Positions 55,414 through 64,000 of a stretch of DNA of 64,000 bases are shown one piece after another. Under the pieces are notes generated by a model. It saw only the letters and a program-made list of their open reading frames with translations. It was not told the DNA's origin and did not search any database. The position numbers and the translations under genes are program-made. The first letter of the stretch is position 1. Every line of letters starts with the position of its first letter. The stretch is from Theristus sp. LFF4_11 (lineage: Eukaryota; Nematoda; Chromadorea; Monhysterida; Xyalidae). The stretch lies in the NCBI GenBank assembly GCA_030248135.1, contig JASANC010000480.1, positions 62,001 through 126,000 of the forward strand, in the 5' to 3' direction.

Positions 55414-58409
55414 GATAATGCAGATAAACAAATCAGAGTGGAGCATCAAGTACTAACAGCATACAGCCTTATAAAAAACAGATCATCAGAAATTGAAAGA
55501 AGTTGTTGACTGTGAGCAACAAAAGTAGTGGGGCAACAGTCACACACCTTTGAAATGTTCAAAGAAACGACGATACATTGTCAACGTTACGTGGGTTGAG
55601 CAAGAAAAAAGTCAGCTAAAACCACAATAACTGTCATAACAACGCAACAACAACAACAAGGTGACGTTCAACTTAGCACACGAGCTAGCAGCAAAATAAG
55701 CAACAAGCTAACATAGACGGTGAACGTGTCTGCTGGGCAACAACTTTTTTGCGCTGTTTGGCTGAACAGCATGGTGAGAGGAGCGGACAGAAAGATGAGG
55801 AGACAAACGGCCAGCGCAGAGAACAGCAGCAACAGTTTCAACACCAAGCGCTCGTGTGCTTGTGTGTGTGTGCCATCATCTCGTTGGCGTCATATGACTG
55901 AGACGACACGAACAAACAAGAATGACTTGGTGGGACCAGCAGAAAAAACACACCGAATGAAACACACGAAAACACAAAGCTTGCTTGGTAGTTGTGAACG
56001 AAACGAAACACACGGGCAAAAAATTGAAAGCGTGCAAAACGAGCCAAGACAAGACAGGATCAGCTGCTAGTTGCAGACCAAGCCCCCAGCATAAATGCAG
56101 TAGACGTGGTGAGTAGCATAGAAAACACTGGCAAACACATAATCGAAACTTGAAATTTGAAACAGAAATGGCAAAACGTATTTAGCAAGCAACCCAGTCA
56201 CGTTGTTCGACACTGAACGACTGAACGCATGGAAAATATATGTGGCCATGTGAACACAGACAGATTAGTGATGAACATGATACATGTGCAAGATGGGTTG
56301 CACACGTGACTGCACTGGTTGCACTGCACACACTGAAATGACATGCACGCAACCAACACCAACCAGCACGCTCTGCCTGTTGTGCCCACTCGGCTGCAGT
56401 TCGGCGGCCTACATCGTTTGCGCCTGTGAAACGTTCGTTCGTTCATAATAACAAGTGGACAGACGTGTGAAATACAAAAAGGCTGAACGAAGCAATGCTG
56501 AAACAAAACCCACAAGAGACCAGTGCCCAGCAAAGCGCACATTTCGTGAACAGATAGTAATGCCGTGGTGATGCAGGTTGACAGCAATGTTACGCTCATG
56601 TCGTGAAATGACTCAGGCCCCGAATGGCATCGATTGAAAGCAAAAGCACTGGCATTTGATTTTTAGAGGCGTTCGGAAAATATGTTGAGGTGTCTGAAAA
56701 CTTGAGCAAAGGTTGTGAAAATTCATTTTCTATGGCGACTTTTACATGTCTTCTTCTCACATCAAATTTTTGTGTAAAAAACCTGAGGATCGGAATACAG
56801 TGATCCATCACCGTTACTTGTACAACCGTTTCAGTTTCACTTTGACAATGAATACAAAATAACCCACTGAATACGAACAAACTAGAGCTTACAACGATGA
56901 AAAGATCGCCGCTAAAAATAGCACCAACTGGCATCATCGTCAATGAAACGTTTTTTTCTCGATCGAAGCAAAAAAAAGAAAGCGCGCACACGTTCGCATG
57001 GAACGAAACCAGGAAAAATAAGGAACAACAGAACTCATGAATTGCTAACGGTCACTGACGAGAGACGCAGCGGAAAAGCCGATTGACACTGAGTTAGATG
57101 AAGTTGTGCTCGTACTGTGAGCGCCGTGCCAGCCGAGCTGACTAACTGCGTCGCTGCTGTGCCATTCTTGCCATGTTGGTTCAGTTTGAAAGCAGAGTGC
57201 CTTCCGGAGCGCAATCAGCGGTTTTGCTGTCCGTTTACTTACGTCACATATGTCGCACAAGCATTGCACACTGTTTACCAGTGCATGCAAGGCATATTTG
57301 CATTATTTGACAGCAATCATCATCCCAATGGGGCACATGCTTGCGTCATCGCAAAGCACCACTGCGCAAGTCACTTCATTCGTTCTCAAGTATGCTGCTG
57401 TGTGGCTGGGTAGGCGGTTGCAGGCATCACCAATGACGCTGCAAAAACAATTGTGCTTGCAGCTCATTTGCACATTAATTAACAATAATCAATATTGAAT
57501 TCGTTTTTCATTATTGTCCACTTGATCGCACTTCAAAAACTGTTGCTGCGTGTTGCACAAACATGCACCAGCCTTGCAGATTACTTGCGCAAAAATGTAA
57601 AAAAACAACAATACAAGTCTTTATGTCACGGTACTACGCTGCACAATTTCATTCATTTCGACACACAGCTACGATAGACGTACACAAGGAAGTACAGTAT
57701 AAAAACTGTATATTCAGTCATCAATACTGCTTTTGCCGCATACAGGTCAGAAGCATAAATATATAGCATCGCGGTCAAGGTAAGTCGTAACTCGATGAGA
57801 TGTCAAATTACAAAGAAACGATTAAGCACCGCTGGATGTACGACAGTTGATTTTTAGTGTTTGCTGCCGATGCAATGTTGCATCATCAGTGTCTCACGAG
57901 CTGCATCACAACTACATAAAATACTGCAAGACAATAACAATCGGCCGAAAATAGAAGGCAAGCATCTATTTTGGGCAACATCAGTTACCGGTCGGAATAT
58001 AAAACAACGCAAAACTTTTGAAGTGTCCCACGATGAGTCACTTGATCAGGATAAAATTGGTACAAAACGAGCAATATTGTTAATGAAAGAGCAAAAGGCC
58101 AGAACAAAATTGATATAAATACTTTTATCAAATGTTTTCTCGAAGAGATTGAACAAAATGTAAAAACGCATTTGAGATGAAACATTCACCAATTAAGGTG
58201 TTTAGGAAAAGTTAGAAAAAACGTCCAAAGAAAAACGTGAACAAACAGATGTAAAAATCTTGTTACTTGCTGACGATTACTAAAAGATGGTAAAAAAATT
58301 ACTTTTTTATTCTGGGAGCTGCTTTTGGTGCGGGTGTATTGTCTTCATTCGATGATGCCTGCATCTCTTTCCAATAAAAAATAACACGAAAAAACCTCCG
58401 TAAACTCAC
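55414..58409. other. Non-coding stretch
   Basis: About 3 kb with no gene I can defend. A minus-strand ORF at 57045-57290 ends in a Ser/Thr-rich segment (GAHSTSTTSSNSVSIGFS) and might be an alternative terminal exon for the unit at 58410-62636, but acceptor and phase are ambiguous. Confidence 0.4.
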
Positions 58410-61400
58410 AGTCATTCAAGGGCCAATTCGAGTGACTGCGTGCTCGATAGAGCGCAAACTGACGCCGCGACACGGCCTGCTGCAAATCGCCACTGCCGCT
58501 GCCGCTGTTGTTGCAAGTGAGACGGCGAACCGCCCATGGCGACGAAGCTGAAAGCACCACAAAATCAACATTGCTCAGTACAAGAACAACAACGAAACTC
58601 TGTGAAACTGACGTAAAAACGAGGAACCAGAGCCGAAGTTTGCTTGGCTATGATAGAGGCGCATAGCAGAGACGCTGCGTGGCAACACTGGTGATCGTGG
58701 CACGATCGGTGATGCGAGCGTCTCGGATGCACCGTGCAACAGTGGTGATGGTGAGGAGGCGCCTGGGCGCGGCGAATGCGGCGTGCACGGCCATGAGTCG
58801 TCGTCTGAGAGAGTAGCACGCAAACAACTGACCATTTCACAGTAGATGAACAGCTGCGAGTTAAAGAACACAGCTGCGTTGGGTGCAGTCGCGAAAATGC
58901 GTAGCACCCCCGCCCCCGTGCACGGGCAACTATCCCTGCACACCCTCACCACTTTACCCCAGCACGGGTACCTCCACCCTACCCCCATTCAGAGCCTGCC
59001 CTGAACACAGGATCGCACCCCCCAATTCTTTTCTAAATTCTTGATCATTCAGGAACAAACTTCAAGGATACCGAAATTTGTGCATTTGTGTTGATGTTAC
59101 CTATTTGATGTTCATGTCTGCTTCTGTCAAGCAAGCTGCTGTTTTGCACAAGATATGCTCACTGTTCCATATCTCCATTCCAGCAAAAAATAAGCAGCCC
59201 CCGTGAGATCCGTGCACCCCTCACAAAACTTTTCTACCCTTGCGCCCCCCCCCACTCACTGAGCACACTCATTCTAAAATGCTCTCACTGGCTTGTGATG
59301 AGGCGTTTAGAGCTGAAAGTTGAAACACTATTAGAAAACATTTGGAGCTTTTTGTGACCAAATTTTTGATACGGTATGTTGCCCCTGTCACTCACTACAG
59401 CAAAATATCTGGAAAATATGAAAAATCGACAAATGTTGTAAAATGTAGAGGGTTGATTTAGCTGTAACAAAAATCAAATGATGAACGTTGGTGACAACCC
59501 GAGTGTTTACAACACAAAAAAAAGATGAAAAAAGCAATATGAGTGTAAAGCAGCTTAGAAATGCCGAATGCTGAGTTGCATTTGAACAATTTTTGATCAC
59601 TCCAATGTTTCATATCAAGTCTGAGTGTGCGTGAGCGGTTCTGCTCAGAACAGATGCGAATTTATCTTTTTAAATCCAAATTGTTTTTTCTCTTTTTTAA
59701 TTCACACAATTTGCCACTCTGATATTTTCACCATTGCAGACTGGTTGTTTTCTGCAGTGAGAGATGCACTTCCATTTTCAGTCTTTGCTGCCATCATATG
59801 GTTAAGTGAACGGCACAGCAGCGAGTCTGGTCTGTCAATTGGAGCGGAACAAGCGAATAGCTGTTCCACAGTGGTTCGGCAATTTCGTACAAAATTCAAT
59901 TTGACCCCGCGTGACGATACATCAGTTCGGAAGATCGTTTATGAGCAATGATAAACAGTAAGATTATGGATGAAGTGCTTTTAGTCAAAAATTTCTATTT
60001 TTTAAAAAAATTACACTGTAAAACTGAACTTACGCGCAATCCAAAATAAAAAATTTGATCACAAAAAAACTCCCAATGTGTTCTAACAGTGTTCCAAATT
60101 TTAAAACACGAGGTCCCTTTGTTACAGCTAAATCAACCCTCTGCATTTCACAACATTTGTCGATTTTTCATGTTTTCCAGATATTCTGCTGTAGTGAGTG
60201 ATAGGGGCAACATACCATGACAAAAATTTGGTCAGAAAAACCTCCAATGTTTTCTAATAGTGTTCCAATTTTCAGCTCGAAACACCTCAGCACAAGCCAG
60301 TGAGAGCATTTTAGAATTGGAACCTTTTTTTGGCTCACCCTGTACATGTTAAATTTGCTTTTTTGCAGTTTCAGATGCTAATCTCGACTGTACCTTTGAT
60401 TTTTAATTGAAGGAGGCAACTTCTGGACACTTTTGGGTGCTTGGAAAATTGAAAAATAACACGGTTTAAAACGGAAATCAAACCGGTTTTTTCCTGGCCA
60501 TATTAAAACCGGCTTTTTACCAACCCTAATCACCACCGTTCCGGAACTGCTTTCAGGTTTATTTTGGAATGGTTCAACTAGTTGTTCTAACTAACTGGTC
60601 ACCTAGGTTTCAAAAACGATATCATATGAAACATACAACCCTATTTATTTGTATTTATTTTAATTATTTATTTTTAAATTGTACCTCCCCATACTAACCA
60701 AAAAAACTTGAAAGCCCGTTTAGAATTTGATTCAAATGGTCTTGCAGTTTGCAGCAAAAGTTATACAAAACTGATGTTTTTTTATTTTAAATATACCTTT
60801 TGGAAAAGCGATAAAGCGAGACATTTGTCCACAATCGGATTGTTTTCTATTTTCTTGTTATTGCTTTTATTATTATTTTTATTGAAGTGGCTGATAACGT
60901 GTTTTTCTTATCTGTCTGTTTGTCTGGTTTGGCGAACAACGTCTTGGACGCCGCTAAAAATTAACTTCTTCGTGACAGAACACCAACTGGTACACTGAAA
61001 CAAGTCTTTTTTGTCATTTCCATTTGTTTCAAACTTTTGTAAAAGTATCTCTATGTTCTTAAATTAAAAAAGTTCGGCAAGTTCAGCCGAAAGAAAATTT
61101 AAACAGTACAGGCAGCGGTTCGCAATTATTTCAATGCAGAATTTAACAAAATAAACGAACGATTTGAACCAATGAATTTTGTTCCACAAAGTTCTATGGT
61201 AAAGTTATATTTAGATTGGGACAAAACTACTTAAATTATTATAAAAAACAATGCACGCTCTCAAGAAGCGTTTCATAACGTCGTTTTTGAGCGTGGGTTG
61301 ACCGTAAGGCCAGAGCCACGCACGCATCACATAAAATATCATCCACTCAACACCGAAAGCGAATGAATTCTTAATACATGTACATGGAGAACATTCCAGA

Positions 61401-62636
61401 AAAACGGAAACTATCATAAGCAAGTTTATTTTCCATTGAGATAGCCAGATAGTTCATACACAACAAAAGTCAATTGAATCTATTTGTCGTTAAAAAGCTA
61501 CATCAAATAAACAGAACTGTTTTCGAAATTATTTAAAACACAGTAGAGCTCTTCTACATCACATACAATTAGCTGATTGGTTGGTGATCACGAGATGCAT
61601 GCATTGTATGCAGTCCTGAAGTCCGTCTTAACAGCAATGCCTGTACAAAACGCAAGCATCATACGATCACCAACTTACCAGCTAGTTGTATGTCAGTATG
61701 CGACTGAGTTGAAGACTATAAAGCTACATTTTCACTTACCAGGTGAGAAGTTATTGCTTTCGAGTCGTTGTCGACAAAGTGTCGCCTGGTCAAGATGACT
61801 GGCATTGGTGGGTGTCCACTGCGAGTCACCTGCGTCACTCATTGATGAACCACAGCGAATGGGCGTCTGAAACAGACAATGGTTGCGCAAAAGAAACAAA
61901 ATTTGTGAGCATCTGGCATCTCTTGTTGGGCATTGCTAGCTTCAGATAGTGTGACTAAACCAGTTCTTCCAAAAAAATTTTAATGGCCAGTTACAAAAAT
62001 CAGTTAAAAACGCGAAGTGGGCACAAGAACCACGTAGCCAAAAATGGCACACAACGGTTGTTCCATAAGCCATACAAATACGAGCACACGTGTCGTTATG
62101 CACCGCATCAGATCAGAACACGGGCTCACAAATCACTGTTCACACAAATCAATTCACACAAATGCGCCGCAAATCAGATTTCAAAAACAACATTAAGGAA
62201 AGGTCAGTGGTGCAAGCAGACAGACCCGATCGCAGCACTGTTCACAGAGGCAAAATGTTGGCGACGTGCTGGTCGGCATCGGTGACGGTGCGGACGAGAA
62301 CATTGGAGAGAACAACGAGGACGAGGTCGAGAACGACGACGGGCTGTTGGACATTGACGGAATCGAAAACGACATGTCGTCGGCGATACTCGAGCACACT
62401 GAGCCGGAGCGAGAGCGCGGCGGCGGCGACAGCATGTCCGATTCGTACAGACTGCCCGCTTCGGACGGCGTCGGAATGGTCAGCAGATTCGGATTGATGC
62501 GTGGCGGTGCTATTGGGCTGCGAGGTTGGTCCTGTGGCGCTGCCGTGATTCGAATCTTTAGGCGATTCCGATTACGAACCGAGAAACGATTCACGTTGGC
62601 CTTGGTAAATAAATTGTCGCCGGACGAGTTGCTCAT
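58410..62636 (-). CDS. Ser/Pro-rich gene, or distant 5' exons of MAST
   Basis: Minus-strand exons: 62636-62226 (from ATG, MSNSSGDNLF), 61866-61740, 58873-58613, 58547-58410. The last three have good splice signals (TTTCAG/ACG, CACCTG/GTAAGTG, CAACGCAG, TTTCAG, GACT/GTGAGT) and consecutive phase 1 junctions. The first joins only with a weaker GTCTGT donor. Recognisable stretches are basic (NRFSVRNRNRLKIRITA), then 14-3-3-like or proline-directed sites (SPPPRSRSGS, TPHSPRPGASSPSP, SPIVPRSPVLPRSVSAM) and RRQFALYRARSHSNWPLND. No known domain; it appears disordered and phospho-regulated. The unit opens rightward of and in the same direction as MAST. The next in-phase exon is 53100-52745, so it may be a long N-terminal extension of the MAST kinase or an independent gene. 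Confidence 0.55.
58886..59270. mobile_element. Truncated relative of the 391-915 MITE
   Basis: Begins CAGTCGCGAAAATGCG, matching the CAGTAGCGAAAGTGCG end of the first element. It then follows the same order of features: CCCGTGCACGGG, CAGCACGGGTAC, GGATCGCACCCCCC, an AT-rich core with CTGTCAAGCAAGCTGC, and CCGTGCACCCCTCAC. The right terminus is missing. The sequence joins directly to another transposon at about 59271. Its left end lies only 12 bases from the acceptor of the exon at 58873. Confidence 0.7.
59271..60343. mobile_element. Long-TIR mariner-like element with HTH remnant
   Basis: The inverted arms run 59271-59480 and about 60119-60320 at high identity. The right end is complete, reading CAGGGTGAGCCAAAAAAAGG on the minus strand, followed by TA (60344-60345). 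The left terminus of about 28 bases is missing where the GC-rich element abuts. An internal plus ORF (59625-59951) contains STVVRQFRTKFNLTPRDD, which resembles the helix-turn-helix domain (DUF4817-like) found at the N-terminus of some insect and nematode transposases. No catalytic domain is seen. Confidence 0.7.
60346..61739. other. AT-rich non-coding stretch
   Basis: No supported gene. Includes a short inverted pair around ACCGGTTTTTT and AAAACCGGC (60481-60520) and TATTTATT-rich sequence at 60640-60680. Probably intron. Confidence 0.45.
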
Positions 62637-64000
62637 GTTAAACAATCTTCGCTCCGATGCCGATCAAAAGCCAGTGTATTCATCAACCATGGATTACTTT
62701 TTTGTCCTTCAGGAATTGTTTTTTACTCTTCGTTTTCTTGTTAGCGTGTGGGAAATGCGGATCTCTGCACATGACGGCTTACTGAATAAACTAAAGTTAT
62801 TTCAATTTTCATTAAGCTTCAAAGAGCAGCGATATAGGAAGGACTGTTCTCGCCGCATAACTGAATGATAAACAGTGAGTCCCATGATGTTTACAGAAGA
62901 CAAGCGATACGAGGATAGAAACAAAATTGCACGAGTTTCAGAATTTAATAATGCCCTTCAGATACAATGAGCACACACGCAACTCACGCTGGCAATAGAT
63001 GAGCTGACACTTGCTTCAGGAAACGCAAAGTCGTCAAAAACTAAACCAACAAAACACTTCAGGTGACTAGCTAATTATTGATTATACTTTAACTTCACAT
63101 GCATATCACTCGACCTGATACTTAAAGGATAAGTTGAATTCAAAAGCTCAGCTAAGACCTTTGCGGTTGTCTGCGGCCTTGTTTTTGAAAACAACTCTGA
63201 AGTAACGATAAACAGCCGAGTGCGTTATTTTATTTTAAAATTTTCTAAACATCGTCGAAGTCAAAATATCGCCTTTATGACACACGTCATCATTAGTGAA
63301 CGCAACTAAGCAAGCGATAAACAAGTTTAACAATTGACTGATAAATAGTCACGATACAAGCATTTTCAATTCAACAACATTTGACTCATACATTAAGTGC
63401 ACCAAGGAAAGACAACGGCGAGAGATTGTGGCTGATCAAACAGATAAGATAAGCAGCTTTAGCAGTGTCATGCATGATCGAAGCGCCGTGTACAACAGTG
63501 AAGCTTGTCCATACTTACAGACACAAGCAGCATAGTAATTACGGCTTAACAGACAGATGCTGTGCAAAAGTGCTGCGTGGCTTTTCATCCTTGTAGCTAT
63601 GGCTTCACTAGAAAAGAAGTTGCACCGCACCAGCGCATGCGTACATTTGAAGAAAACGACCACAAAGATACCGCAATTTGTAGACCAACAAGCTCAGAAA
63701 AACAGCACAACATCCATGCATTCGTCCATTGCATTCAAAGCGGCACAGACGAAGATCAGCACAAGCACAATGTCAAATGCAGGTGAGGCGAATGCAAGAT
63801 GCGTAGTCATACAATTCAGCTTCTTGGACTCCAATCATCAACAGTATCTTCTCATTAAAATATTACCCTCACAGCATATTTTTATGGAAAAGCTGCGAGC
63901 TTGTAGCTTCGGAGAAAAAAGTGCAATTTGTCGTCGACATGGTGTACTCACAAGCCAATTAATATTAGACTTTCGCCAGTTCGAATCGTTATTCAATCTC
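62637..64000. other. Right end of window, no gene recognised
   Basis: Upstream (minus-strand sense) of the ATG at 62636. ORFs 63436-63663 (-) and 63562-63786 (+) have no recognisable domain. It could contain the promoter or further 5' exons of the minus-strand unit. Confidence 0.4.

Overview
The window is nuclear DNA from an animal, almost certainly a nematode. Genes are split by spliceosomal introns, there are no operon-like gene trains, and non-coding DNA is dense in microsatellites and DNA-transposon debris. Two cuticle collagens with the nematode layout (membrane anchor, furin-type site, interrupted Gly-X-Y domain) sit beside clear orthologues of metazoan rabin8, rapsyn and MAST kinase. 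I cannot name the species. The intron-rich collagens and large introns are unlike compact rhabditid genomes, so a more basal lineage is possible (inference only).

Layout. 1-4.6 kb: transposon-rich, with a hAT-like MITE (391-915), a TA-target MITE (1101-1540), a second hAT-like element (3241-4228), extreme G/C homopolymers and one lysine-rich minus-strand ORF. 4.6-6.9 kb (+): rabin8, eight exons. 6.9-9.0 kb: foldback repeats, a hairpin and a TA MITE. 9.1-10.7 kb (+): a two-exon, four-helix membrane protein I do not recognise. 11.4-17.2 kb (-): collagen A, whose introns carry a nested transposon pair and a foldback element. 20.5-22.2 kb (-): collagen B, a tandem paralogue with the same intron logic. 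24.0-24.3 kb (-): last two exons of an unrecognised membrane protein. 25-30 kb: no gene recognised. 30.2-34.5 kb (+): rapsyn, six exons. 36.5-47.2 kb (-): MAST kinase, 23 exons. 52.7-62.6 kb (-): further Ser/Pro-rich exons with compatible phases, either a distant 5' part of the MAST gene or a separate gene. Copies of MITE families from the first 5 kb recur at 54.97 and 58.89 kb.

Functionally these are independent metazoan genes: Rab8 activation and membrane traffic (rabin8), acetylcholine-receptor scaffolding at the neuromuscular junction (rapsyn), a PDZ-containing AGC kinase (MAST) and cuticle structure (collagens). Exon models were built by hand from splice consensus, phase continuity and remembered family alignments. 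All five main models (rabin8, collagen B, rapsyn, MAST, four-helix protein) close in frame from ATG to stop; collagen A closes in frame from its first recognised exon. I found no prokaryote-type system, CRISPR array or convincing tRNA/rRNA gene.
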